From NCBI GenBank assembly GCA_002946415.1, contig NJPS01000016.1:248001-312000 (forward strand): 64,000 bases of DNA, in the 5' to 3' direction. Below the pieces are notes generated by a model. It was not told the origin of the DNA, made no database searches, and saw only the letters and a list, made by a program, of their open reading frames with translations. The stretch's first letter is position 1, and every line of letters begins with the position of its first letter. Below are positions 47,632 to 58,480 of this stretch, one piece after another. The position numbers were made by a program, and so were the translations under genes. This DNA is from Rutstroemia sp. NJR-2017a BVV2 (Eukaryota; Ascomycota; Leotiomycetes; Helotiales; Rutstroemiaceae).

Positions 47632-48909
47632 GTTGATGAAGGCTTGAAACTATTATCAAGAGGCCGAGACTGTGGATTTATCTCCACGCCATACACGTCA
47701 AACCCAACGACAAACCCACGAGGTAGAGCGCAGCCAACCGAAGCAAGCCATTTCACTTTATGTTTGTCCCTACCACTTATGCACTCCTAGCAGAGGCAAA
47801 CAAAGAATGAATCCAGAATTATCCTGTACATCGACGCCACGGCATGGGTTCATCTTGCGGGTAATGTTCTGGCCTTGCAGGAAAGGATGCCATATTTGTT
47901 TTGCAAGCTTCGCTTGAGAACATAATGTCAAACTAAATAAGACATTCCCTTTTCCGAACTTCTTGCTTGTGCAGCAAGCACCCGATAAATACTTTTATGC
48001 AAGTTATCTTTGCGTCCTCTTAGGCCCCTGTCAACCGGGTATCAGCATGTCCTTGCATTGAAAATTGAATCCTAAACTGAGGACACCATCAACTTTTCAA
48101 GGTCACACTCCAGTTCTTCGGCGGATTCATATCGCCCAGCCCAGCAGTTGTGCATGAAGCCATTGACTGACTGTTCAGCAAGAGCAAGGCCTCAATTGGC
48201 ACTTGGCCTTTCCGCAATCAAGTCCTCGTCATCGTATGAGTCCGGGTCTTCTGAAGGGTAAATAGCCTTCCGTGAGGAGTAGCTTAATGTGAATAAATTC
48301 GTTTAGTGAGTCGCCGCAGTGAGGTTCTGACGGCCTTGAGAACTTGGAGCCTTTGGGTGCAGGTCTTTCGAGTCAAATTGTGTTGTTGGGCTTGAAGAGC
48401 TCTCCTTGGAAGTCGCAAATCTTGACGTCTAGCTTCTCCCCAGATAGCAAACGGCCGATCGGTTGGTTGCATACTCGAGCAGAAGACCGTCGGCATCCCT
48501 TCCCTTGCCTTCTTATAAGGAACATCTAATCTAAGGCCCTAGAGAGTGACTAAGATAGTACAAATACTATATTATCTTGCTTCGAGAGTGCCACCCGGAT
48601 TCAAACCGGAGATTTTTCTGCTGATATCAGACTTATCACACCTGGACTGAACGAACTTGAGTTCGTTTGTCCACAAAAATCCGTGCAAGCCCTCATAATT
48701 GATCATGCATGTGATGCGGCCGCTTACCCGAGTGTGCTTGATTACGAGCCTATCAAAGCTCTCAATTCGAGCTAGCTGAACGAACAACCTTAAGAATTAC
48801 CTAACCTTGCGCGCCCCGCGAAGCTTGACAACCCGCGACACGAATCTCTGGGTCGGCACCTGCGCAGAGCGAGAACGATTATCTGATGAGGTCACTGTAG
48901 GACAGAAAC
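47632..48909. other. 1.3 kb intergenic upstream of spt8
   Basis: No gene recognised. On the minus strand at about 48590-48615 there is an orphan tRNA T-arm-like sequence (TCCGG, TTTGAAT, CCGGG). Two copies of CTGAACGAAC occur at 48653-48662 and 48776-48785, the second next to a D-arm-like hairpin. No complete tRNA can be folded from these, so none is called. Confidence 0.45.
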
Positions 48910-51024
48910 ATGGTTGACTTCGCGCTGGACGACGATGATCATGGTGATTAGGTCTTGTGCTCCATAGTATTCTTATATAGCTGACATCCACATCTGTAGG
49001 TTCGAATGCGAGCTCCGACAACGAACAAGATGAATTGATGGAAGATGCAGATGAGCTCGATAATGATGGAGATGGAGATGGAGATGGAGATGGAGATGGA
49101 GATGGCGATATGGATGGAGACGGGGAAGGAGATGTCGACGATGACGACAATGACGACGATAATGGAGACGACGACCAAGATGATGGGGAAGGAGAGGAGG
49201 ATTCTCCTTCGCAGACGAGAAGACCAAGTTTACCCATGACAAACCCGAGCTCTACAGATACACCATTATTTGGGCAGGTGAATGGCGTTGGCCCTACTTC
49301 ACATCCAAATCCGACTCTGACGAGGACGTCAGCCTCGCCCCTCCACATGTCAGCGCCGTTGTCATCACCGAGGTTGAAGTTTGAGGTTCGAGCCGAAGCC
49401 CTCAATGCCTCCACTTACGATATTGTGCCTACCATAGCTGCCCCGCAGAGCACATCAATCAATGCGATAGCAGCAACTCCTGATATGCGGTACTGGTTTA
49501 CTGGAGGGTCGGACTGTTTCATAAGAAAATATGATGGTGTTGCCACGGTAAACGGCAAGACGCTATTGACAGTGGCTCAGAGACATCCCTTCGTTGACAG
49601 TGTTGTAAAAGCAGGTGTACTTATGAGCTACTGGGATAACGAAGAGCCGATCATCAAAGGCGCGCCTGGCGAGGAGCACCCTCTATCACCGGTATATTCG
49701 CTCGCTGTACAATCCGAAGCTTTGTGGATGTTGTCTGGGCTTGAATCAGGAAGCATAAATTTACAATCCGTGCGCCATGATGAAGGAAAGCGGATTGCTG
49801 CGCTTTCCAAACATACATCGGCTGTGTCGGTTCTTACTCTTGCCCGGGATGAGAAGTCAGTGTTGTCTGGAAGCTGGGACAAGAAGATACTGGATTGGGA
49901 TTTGAACAACGGGCAAGTGAAACGCTCATTTGAGGATAGCGGTGGTCAGATCTCCGCGATTGAGATACGGCCTGCTTCGACTTTGCCAGTGCCAGAAGAA
50001 TCAGGCGAACCAACTCCGCAGAGTGGAACATTTTCCAGCAACAATGGCGACAAACCTCTTCTGAATGGTTCTTCTGGTGGGCTTAATGGGACATCAAATG
50101 GAATAAATGGAGACGCCGGGAATGAAGATGCTCCTGGGTCGCCCGCGGATTCTCTTTTCGGTGGCGGGACTGATTCGCTGTTTGGAGACACTGATGGGCT
50201 GGGAGCACCCTCTGGGGGAAACTTTGGAGATGACGAAGATGAGTTTTCAAAAGCCTTGGAGATAGGCATGGATGATCGCCCCGAATCACGAGGGGATCTG
50301 GCTATGACGGACGCACCGCCTCCACCGACAGTGGAGGAGCCTTCCATCTTCCAAGACAATGTTCCTGGTGATGACTCGAATACAATTAACGGCCTCCCAC
50401 ACTCCGAGGAAATATTGGAACCGAAGGAGCCGGAGACTCAAGATGCTGCAGCGAACTCTGATTCTACATTTCTTGCGGCATCTATCAATGGTAGTCTTCG
50501 AGTATGGGATCGACGGCAACCCAATCCAATTGCGCGAATGCTGCCTAGAACTGGAGTACCTCCATGGTGTATGTCTGCTTGCTGGTCTCCTGATGGGAAC
50601 TATATCTATGCGGGCCGCAGGAATGGAACAGTCGAAGAATTTAGTTTACACAAAGGACTTAGGCAGCCGGAAAGGACGTTCAAGTTCCCGAATGGAAGTG
50701 GTGCAGTTAGTGCTATGCGGGCCATGCCCAATGGCCGACATTTGATATGGTATGTGCAGTCACCTGTAGTCAAGAGCTTCAGCTAACAATTTCTTAAGTG
50801 CATCCCACGATATTTTACGTCTGTACGATCTCAAGCAACCTGTAACGAAATCGCATTCGACTGTACCTTTTCTTATTGTTCCCGGTCCTCCTCGAGCTGG
50901 TGTCATATCTGCGCTGCACATCGACCCGACTTGCAAGTACATGCTGTCCGCAGCTGGGAACAGAGGCTGGGAAGGCAGCACCACTGAAGTTCTGATCGGA
51001 TATGAGATTAACATCCCATCATAA
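48910..51024 (+). CDS. spt8: SAGA complex subunit Spt8 (WD40 protein)
   Basis: Nuclear component of the SAGA coactivator, which in yeast links SAGA to TBP. Exons 48910-48943, 49000-50749 and 50799-51024 give 669 residues. The tiny first exon (MVDFALDDDDH) was chosen because its splice joins in frame to SNASSDNEQDELMEDADE, the acidic start of the family. An acidic repeat follows, about ten Gly-Asp dipeptides encoded by a GGAGAT hexamer array at 49068-49107. The conserved WD40 part begins at KFEVRAEALNASTYDIVPT and includes MRYWFTGGSDCFIRKYDG, HPFVDSVVKAGVLMSYW, LSGSWDKKILDWDL. A long Ser/Gly/Asp-rich insert (residues about 330-490) separates the last repeats (INGSLRVWDRRQ, CWSPDGNYIYAGRRNGTVEEFS). 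The last exon supplies SHDILRLYDL and ends IGYEINIPS. All splices are in phase. Confidence 0.95.
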
Positions 51025-51840
51025 GTCGGAGTCAAAAAAGAGGTGGACGCTCCCGATAACCCATGTCTAGGAATTGTGGGAAGGCTTTTGGCCAATGAAA
51101 CAAAACGAGATGAGTCGTTGCAAACTGAATGTGGCTATATGGTTACGATACGATCTAGTATATAATATTACAAAGGCGTTTAGTGGATGGAGATACCTTG
51201 GGTTGCGTATAGTGGCGTTAGAAAGATTTACATGTTTGGTCACACAGTCTGACTGACTGACGAGGACTCTGCCTGCCCAAAATACATCAAATAATACGAA
51301 GTACTTACCTTGAGCTTTTTGAATTTCTTCTAGACTGCACTTTCTTGAAATTCTGGGGAAGAGATAACGCCCTCCCCACAAAACTGGCCTGGGAGCAGAA
51401 GTCTAGCGGTCTGGAAGTCTGGAAGTCTCCAGACTGCGGCTGAAGCAAAAGTTTCCTGCACTCTACCTTTATATGCTGTGGTCTCCCCAAAGGACAGTTT
51501 TGCGTCTCTATATGTCGGAAGCTTTCGGGTCGTATAACGTGGCCGTGGCTCGACGACTCAGTTTACCAATATGAAGCCTGGAGGACCTCACTGAGGGACC
51601 CTGCAGTTGAGGTGTGGAGATGTGGAAGTCAAGATACACTCTCCTAGTTCTACAGTGAGGCTTTATCTGAGGCGCAAGAAACACGCATCGGATACATGCG
51701 CTTTTCAATCATGCTCCAAGGCGTTCTTCGCTTTTTCTCGCACAGTTAAGATGTGTGGCTCTTCTACCCGCGAACGCAACAGATACCCCGAGTGGGTCGT
51801 CCTTAAACCACCCCACTGCAGCCTTCGCAGCCGTCGATCC
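51025..51840. other. Intergenic downstream of spt8
   Basis: About 0.8 kb with spt8 3' flank. A duplicated GGTCTGGAAGTCT/GGAAGTCT stretch at about 51408-51430 is the only local feature. The right end may include further, unrecognisable remains of the methyltransferase copy that follows. Confidence 0.4.
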
Positions 51841-52348
51841 CGAATAAGTATCGCGAATACCTCCGACAGTTCTCAGTATAAGAAGTCAGGAACATCCGCA
51901 CCTATCCCTATATAGGAGTTTGCGCATTACTCACAGCTCAAATCTACAAATTGCCCGTTTGCCCTGAGATTCTATCACATATCAAAGCTGGCGAAATATT
52001 AATAGACGTCTATTTTCTCATCGGGCACGATATTCGCCCATTAGCGTACGATGATGCGCCATCAAAGAATCTTTACGGCGTCGACATCGTCGATTACTGG
52101 ACTGCGGGTTTCAAAATCTTCCGCGGCCATGATCGTTTTAAAGCACAATTCATTGAGGCAGACTTTCTTTCACTGAGAGGAAAGCTCTCGCGTATCTCAA
52201 AGGAAACTTTGACATTGCTTCATGCCCGGTCTTTCATCAATGGGACGAGAATGAACAAGTGAAGGCCATGAAGGAGCCAATAACGCATTGGAAAGACCGG
52301 CTTGGGCCCATGATTCTCGGAAATAACATTGGGAATATGAATGGTTAG
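51841..52348 (+). pseudogene. Remnant of a SAM-dependent methyltransferase gene
   Basis: A decayed copy of the fungal class I methyltransferase type common in secondary-metabolite clusters. Recognisable in order: REYLRQFS, a stop (TAA at 51879-51881), YPYIGV, then GEILIDV...IGHDIRPLAYDDAPSKNLYGVD (the SAM-binding region, with the glycine-rich loop damaged), then RFKAQFIEADF. The frame then shifts by one base near 52200; in the new frame FDIASCPVFHQWDENEQV and MILGNNIGNMNG complete the usual later motifs before a TAG at 52346. No start codon or N-terminus can be identified. One stop, one frameshift and eroded motifs make a functional product unlikely. The family call rests on motif order, not on a database search. 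Confidence 0.65.
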
Positions 52349-53463
52349 GAAGTCACCCTCAAATCAATTGGCATTGCTATATCACGTCATGATACCGAGA
52401 CCTTTACGCGATTGTGAGATTAGGTACCAAGTCGATATAGGTGACTGAGGATGTTCGAGGAGATGGAGTGAGATTTGAAGGCTAAGGCTTGTGTGGAGGA
52501 GTGGTGCGGATTGTTGAATTTGCGGCGAAGCGCTTGGGATAGTCTTTGTGACCGTCTTTTCCTTATTCAAGCCATGTATCAACCATTCTTTGTGGTCCTT
52601 GATCTCTTTGAATCCTTGATCGCCGCATCAGGTGGATATTTCCGGTGAAATAAGTCATCATATAGCTCCTTCTTGCCTCATCGCCGTCAAAGAATAAGCG
52701 TGCGGGCCTTACTATGCTAAAACGCATGCCCCGCTCTGGATCTTTTACGAACAAGGGACACTCATCTCGCCGACAGATTACACATGATTGACAATAGAAA
52801 TCAACTAGTCTCAGCCTATCTTCAAGCACCACCTTAGTTGATGAGTATCTAACACTCAATGGCCGGCTTAAGTACAATCATCCTTTGATCATGAAGCGCT
52901 TTTGTTGGAGAATTTTACCAATCGATAACTCTTCCGATGGAGTTGAGCCTTCCCGATTTTTACATTATTGCTCTGAAATTCTGTTCTTAGCACTCTCACT
53001 GATATATAATGCTCAGATGAGTATCAATAAATTCATTGGAAGGAAGGTAGATGCGGAGCGTCGGAGGGAATAAAGTAACTGACAAGAGCTGCAGCAGATA
53101 GCTGTTTGAAGGATGGACATCAGCAGAGAGATGAGGACTCCTCAAAGAACCAAACCTGTTAGGGGCCTAGGGCACTATGTAAGAAGAGGCAACATACAGT
53201 CAACTGCACTTCTGCACAAGAATGTATGTCTCCAATCGAGCCTTGAGGCGGCCCGATTAATCAATTGATACCCTAATAATGGTGCTGAACAGGCCAGATT
53301 GCGCGATCAAAAAAAATGCAAAGGGGGTATCAAATAACAAGACACCGCGATGATTCCAAGATCGACACAATAAAAGACACGGACGCAAAGAAAGTACGAC
53401 TCGGAATATCTCCAACCAAATTACAAATTCTCTCCTCCACCGTATCTCCTCCACCGTAAACAT
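52349..53463. other. 1.1 kb with no firm gene; weak Cys-containing frame on the minus strand
   Basis: A minus-strand open frame at 52877-52563 (about 104 codons) has a FYCQSCVICRRDEC cysteine cluster and looks protein-like, but it lacks an ATG in its first half and has no identified upstream exon. It may be the end of a lost gene. The rest shows nothing. Confidence 0.3.
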
Positions 53464-53939
53464 CTAGCCCTTCCTGAACATCCGCGTCTTCATAAGTACC
53501 CACTCACTGGCAAGCTGCATCCTAAGCCCTCCTCCTATGACAGCCTCATTGTGAACTATTAGAGTCAGTACTATTCGTGTGGTAGCTATTGAAAGTACTT
53601 ACTACACAAAAGTACATGGCGCACTTAAGGGTGAGGATGTTGTGCAGGGCAGTCGCTTCTGACGAGGACGTTTGCAATCAATATGCGGTTAGCTGTTCGT
53701 GGGCAGAATGCCGCATTGACACTGTTGCAAGTTCGCTCCCCGCCGCACTTCACAGGAAGAACGTCATAGACTCCACGACAAGTGCTTGAATAGTAGTAGC
53801 AGTTGCCACACATACATGGTCTTCTATCATTTGCCCAGCGGGGGGTTCGTACGACGTAATCCCAGGGTAAGAGGTCTGAAGGCGCGACGATAGGCGTAAC
53901 CGTGATGATGGGAGAGAGCAACTGCCAACTATCATCCAT
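53464..53939 (-). other. Possible decayed gene with Cys-rich frame
   Basis: Two minus-strand frames here look protein-like. One runs 53939-53625 and carries CMCGNC, GVYDVLPVKCGGERTC and NAAFC. The other contains MRHSAHEQLTAY, QTSSSEATALHNILTLKCAMYFC and stops at two TGA codons. A good intron (GTAAGT donor, 47 bases, TAG acceptor) lies at about 53551-53597, after which NEAVIGGGLRMQLASEWVLMKTRM runs to a TAG at 53464-53466, but its phase does not fit either upstream frame cleanly. The simplest reading is a broken gene of unknown kind; a real multi-exon gene that I failed to assemble is the alternative. Confidence 0.3.
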
Positions 53940-54557
53940 TAGTATAAGTCTTAGAATTGTAGATGATCATCTAAACTCACATCAAAGGAAGAAAAATCCC
54001 GACGAGTGGGGAGGGACTCCTAGGGAGAGGGCAAGTGTAGAACAGAGGATGGAGCCCGATGGACGTGTTCGACCTTTTCTGCCAGTGGACGATATATACG
54101 ATTGTAAGAGTGTATAAGATGAACATTTCGTCCTGTGCAAAGGATATACTGTTGGATTTATATATGTAGGTGCAATCAAAAAAAGCCCAGAAGGTTCTGT
54201 ATATGATACATGATATGTGTGATATGTGATAGGTGTGATACTAATATGTGATAGATATATGATTGAATGATTCAAGTTGCCATACACAAAAAGAAGGAAA
54301 TCCAACCAAATAAAACTAAATCTTATAGACTAAAGGAATGTGTTCTAGACAGGTTAAAGCACATTCTGAACTTGGTCAAGCGCACTTCTTTTTGATGCAT
54401 TCGAAGAGTAATCCCCTAACACGAAAACGAACCTGGACTGAGTGCCCTCAAAGGGCCATTTCTAATATATCAGCCCATCGTCTGTCTCTACCAAACAAAT
54501 CATCACTAACACCTGGAAGACGACACTGTGAATCAGTCTCAAGAACTATTTTGGAGA
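53940..54557. other. Intergenic upstream of the kinase-like gene
   Basis: Contains a loose ATATGTGTGATATGTGATAG-type tandem stretch at about 54205-54262. Short frames just before 54558 run into a stop in the coding frame. No other feature is supported. Confidence 0.45.
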
Positions 54558-55625
54558 ATGGAACCGAATCGTATTTGGCACAAGCCGGAAGTCTACATTT
54601 ACTCCGCTGGCATTCACCCAGGGTTACGATGTGAAGGACACGCATATGATTTACACAACCGCAGATGGTATCGTATCAATGTCGGCTCGGGCGAGTATGA
54701 TGAGGATCGGATGGCAGAAATTGTTGAAAAGTACATTACGACATATTACGACGAATTCGGAATTCAGACTCCATTCAATGTTATAAGCACAAAGTCACTC
54801 GACGATGAAAATTTGGAATACTCCACGGTGCCTGATCGTCTTGTTGCCAGACCCATGTTTGAGAAGCTACACTACTGTCCTAAAGAGGGGGCCTCCTTTC
54901 CTGTCACTTCTTTCGATCTGGTGACCAAAAAGTCATTCCTGAATGCTGGCGTCGACAGATGCCGATGGAATGCTAAGGACTGCGTGTTTAAACGAATCGA
55001 CTTCGACCCCAACCTTAGGAGCATAGAACGAGATATAAAAATCAGGGAGATGTTGTTAGAGGCCCTGAATCATGACCGCGAAAGTCACGAAAACGCCGAC
55101 AAGATCATGGAGGAGCGATTCAATGTTCTACCAATATTGGCCGTTGTTAACGTCGACGAAGATGGCGGCGGCGACAAGGTTAAGGGCATCCTATTGCCAT
55201 TTGGTGGTCAAGATCTGGAAATGTTGTGGGAGTCCGCCTTAGGCTCTACTACTTCCCCATCCAGTTCCGTCAACCTTGGGATCACTATCGAACAATTAAG
55301 AGATCTCACTCGCGGTGTTCGTGAATTGAGACGGGCAGGTGTTAAGCATGGAGACATCGTCGACAGAAACATACTAAAAAAACCGACCGGGGTAGCCACT
55401 GCGGACGGAACCCAAGAACAGTACCGTCTTGTCTTGATTGATCTTGGCGCAGTAGCACCAGAGTACGAAAACGACGCATTTGCGCTTGGTGAAGTGTTTC
55501 TTTGGTGCAAGGAACGCTCATTATGGGATACCAAGGAACAGAGTAAGGTTGAGGATGCTGCTCGGGTTTTGATGGAATATGAAGATTTTGATCGGGCAGT
55601 GGATATTTTGGGCAGTGATGACTAG
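54558..55625 (+). CDS. Fungal protein-kinase-like protein
   Basis: A single-exon frame of 355 residues with a divergent kinase fold in its C-terminal half. Visible landmarks: CVFKRI with the ATP-contact Lys at about 145, ERDIKIREMLLEAL as a candidate C-helix, a hinge-like ILLPFGGQDL, HGDIVDRN (catalytic-loop form, His264, Asp266, Asn271) and LIDLG (DLG at 295-297 in place of DFG). The segment after DLG is short and no APE motif is seen, so the C-lobe is reduced. The catalytic residues are present, so activity is possible; small-molecule or protein substrate is unknown. Residues 1-130 form an upstream domain I do not recognise (YDLHNRRWYRINVGSGEY). Start: first ATG after an in-frame stop; codons just upstream are open and an upstream exon cannot be excluded. 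It is the only intact-looking protein gene among damaged ones. Confidence 0.7.
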   Translation: MEPNRIWHKPEVYIYSAGIHPGLRCEGHAYDLHNRRWYRINVGSGEYDEDRMAEIVEKYITTYYDEFGIQTPFNVISTKSLDDENLEYSTVPDRLVARPMFEKLHYCPKEGASFPVTSFDLVTKKSFLNAGVDRCRWNAKDCVFKRIDFDPNLRSIERDIKIREMLLEALNHDRESHENADKIMEERFNVLPILAVVNVDEDGGGDKVKGILLPFGGQDLEMLWESALGSTTSPSSSVNLGITIEQLRDLTRGVRELRRAGVKHGDIVDRNILKKPTGVATADGTQEQYRLVLIDLGAVAPEYENDAFALGEVFLWCKERSLWDTKEQSKVEDAARVLMEYEDFDRAVDILGSDD

Positions 55626-56260
55626 AGCAGGCCCAGCGAACATGAAGTAAGAGATGGAAGTAACTCTTTGGGTAAGGGAGTGTTCAACGGGATGGACATG
55701 TCCAAATGTTGGGATCTCTATGGATTTAATTACAGTTTACTTTCTCTACGCATAGCTAGATGCACCTTGAAGATGACAGTTCGTGATGTGTAACTGAGGT
55801 GCCAACGCGGAAGCTGTAGTTTCGCATACGGGCGTAGATGATTTACATTGCCGTAATGGAAATTCTCATATCAACTATCAAGACTGCGTGAGATGGACAA
55901 CAAGAAACCTATACTAAAAAGCAACATCCTAAACGACTTGATTCCCTCACCGTCTCCTGATCTGTGTTTCCATCTAAAGCCTTCTTCTTTTTACATGGGC
56001 GAGGTAGGGCGATGCAGGAAGCAATTTGATAGCGATCCTCACTAAGCAATAATCGCTCCATAGTTGCTACATGAATACATCTCGCCAAACTGGCACTAGT
56101 ATTCAGCTCCTATACAAACCAACCTACATAAACCCACCTACCTCAAGTATGAACCCGTTCAACTTTTTCTATCAACTACTCTTTAAGAAAATGTTTCCAT
56201 AGGTGGGTTTGGGAACTCCTCTGACTCTCCTAATCTCCCTAGTCATTTGCATCCCCGTTA
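55626..56260. other. Intergenic between convergent kinase-like and secreted-protein genes
   Basis: About 0.6 kb, 3' flank for both genes. No feature recognised. Confidence 0.5.
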
Positions 56261-57622
56261 CTAGGGGGTAGGTCTCGCAGTAATATGCGCAACACTACTC
56301 CTCCAACTCGGCCTCGCAGTTGGCTCACCCCCCCCAGTTCCTGTCGTCTTCACACCCACCTCCAAAGCCTTCAAACTAGGTCTTACCCAACCCCACCCCG
56401 TACAATTCTTCCACTGTTTCTGTGCCCGAAGCACGTCGTGCGGTACCTGCAAAAACGGCTCGTAATTCTTAATTCCACTGCGCCCCCACCCAGAACATTC
56501 CCTAAAAAACGGACACGCAATCTTATACGAATCCACTGGCACGGTGTTGAAATCCGCATAGTTGATCGAGTAGCCTGATTCTGGTGTTCTGAAAACTACG
56601 GAGGAGACAGCGGAGGGAGGGAGCGTGAGCGTCAAGTCTGTGACTGTTGGTCCGCACTTCCCATACCGGACGAACCCGTCGTAGGCGCTGCTGTAATACC
56701 CGTTTACGGTTCGGAAAACTAGGTAAGCGCTCGGCGAGGTGAAAGTCCTATCCCCCAATACAACGGTATTGGGATGTCCATTTCTTGTCGGAGTGGGCGT
56801 TACAGTACTTCCATTCTGCGCGCAGAAATCGCCAGAAACCGTGGTGATGGGCCAGTAGTACAACGTCCCAGCATCGGGTGTAACGGTACATTCTCGGTCG
56901 AGTATTGCCGGGCAGGGAACTTCTGGCTCGGAACATGGGGGGAGTCCGTCAGATCGGATTGTAGCGATGGCTTGGTAGTAATCCGTAGCTGTGGACAGAG
57001 CGGAACTGCTGCTACTCCATGAGGACCATAGTTTCGAGCATTGCGGTGAGTTGCGGGAGTAGGTACATGCAGGGGGTTTGTCGGTTCGAGTTACGGATTG
57101 AGGGTACCAGGTTGAGTAGTCGTAGTATGTTAAGTAGGATGTTGCTAGTGTGGTTGTTGGGAGTCTTTCAGTTAACCAGCTGTATCTGGTGGTGGAACAT
57201 AGTTCAGTGAAGGTTGCGTTGCTGTAGTCTACTGTTTCGATGTTATAGTAGGTTTCTATGTAGGTAGGAAGGATCAGGCTGGTTGTATTCGGGAGGTTAA
57301 AGATTGACGAGTCGCTTGATGTCGATAGAGATCTGTAGATACTCCAGGAGCTCCAACATGCAATAGCAGGGTCTCCTCGCTGTAGCTCTGGTGTACTTGC
57401 CTGCTGCCCCTGAGTTGGAAGGACCGCCGGAGCCGTTATGGTATTTGAGACGGCTGCTAGAATGCCGTTAGTCTACAAAAATCCCAATGTCCAACATGAT
57501 GTGGTCGAATGCAATGCTTGAAAGATGTCGCAGAATGTGGCGCACTTACAGGTAAATGCAATTCCTAGATTGCAACACAACACTGCCACAAAGCAGACTT
57601 TCCTACTCGTTGGAAGCATCAT
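56261..57622 (-). pseudogene. Secreted Cys-rich hypothetical protein with an apparent frameshift
   Basis: Minus strand. Exon 1 (57622-57550) encodes a signal peptide, MMLPTSRKVCFVAVLCCN and onward to AFT. A GT-AG intron with an ACTAAC branch sequence leads to exon 2 at 57456. In phase, exon 2 reads AVSNTITAPAVLPTQGQ, then meets out-of-frame sequence. From about 57402 a shifted frame is open to 56261 for some 380 codons: ASTPELQRGDPAIACWSSW, CSTTRYSW, ACTYSRNSPQCSKLWSSW, PCSEPEVPCPAIL, GDFCAQNGS, ACPFFRECSGWG. The shift falls at a run of four C (57407-57410), where one more base would restore the frame, so it may be a sequencing slip rather than a real lesion. About ten cysteines and many Ser/Thr/Tyr suggest an extracellular or wall protein. 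No family recognised. Confidence 0.55.
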
Positions 57623-58480
57623 GAAATTTCCTCTAACACAAACTTTGTGAGAATAACCATGTGTAATTCTTCTAAACCTGGGGCTGCTTCTCATGGTTTT
57701 ATAAGCCGCAGTCACGAATGACGACAACGCCACAGCCCATCACGAGCTCGAATTTGAGATGCACCTCGTCATTATACTATTCCACATCGCTGTCGCTCAG
57801 CTTGCCCCTCACATTTATGTGTACACATTACGAGCGGCTCCATCGCTTGGGTTGCAGCAAACTCTTGAGCGCTGCAGCTTTGAAGTATATAGCAGCCGTC
57901 TCTCGTATTGAATATGGTACGTACTTACCATTTTGAGCAGCTGAACGATCTTGGCAATGTGGAGTCATTTAATATCGAAGCCTCTTCTGCTTGGCGAACA
58001 GCATCTCATATTGTCCGATGCATGTCGTATGAATCTTTGACAAACAATATTGTTTTTTCATATTTAGTATCGTGCCCGGCGAGTAATGAGTAACCACAAA
58101 GCCTGTAATAGACAAATTAGATTGGGGCTCTGTAGGTGATAATCTCCACAACTTTTGATGTCCATTGATCCTTCTTGTCAGCACCGGCTGAACTGAAGTG
58201 CGGGGTACAACAAAATACTTTCTGGAGTGCGGGGGACTCGCGAAGCCCGGGCGAGAAGGCAACAATGGTTTCGCTGAAAATCCATGATCGCTTTCCAATG
58301 TTCTTGAACAATAATAGGACTGAATTCAACTAGTTCCTCTAACACTTGTCGGCTCCCGCGTGTAAAGAGGGGGGTTCATCTCGCTCATCCTCCAATCATA
58401 TAGAGCTAGGTCTTTTAGAAGCTAGTCTTTCGTTACACATAATGGGTACCTACGATAATCCTCTCTCCTCTTGATGTTCT
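57623..58480. other. Intergenic between the secreted-protein and F-box genes
   Basis: About 0.85 kb. Several overlapping short frames, none convincing. Promoter of the secreted-protein gene on the left and 3' flank of the F-box copy on the right. Confidence 0.45.

Noticed and set aside
48585..48790. Possible tRNA genes on the minus strand, with repeated GTTCGTTCAG and a D-arm-like hairpin
   Set aside because: T-arm and D-arm-like pieces occur in the wrong order and spacing, and the best anticodon stem has a 9-base loop. At most a tRNA-derived remnant.
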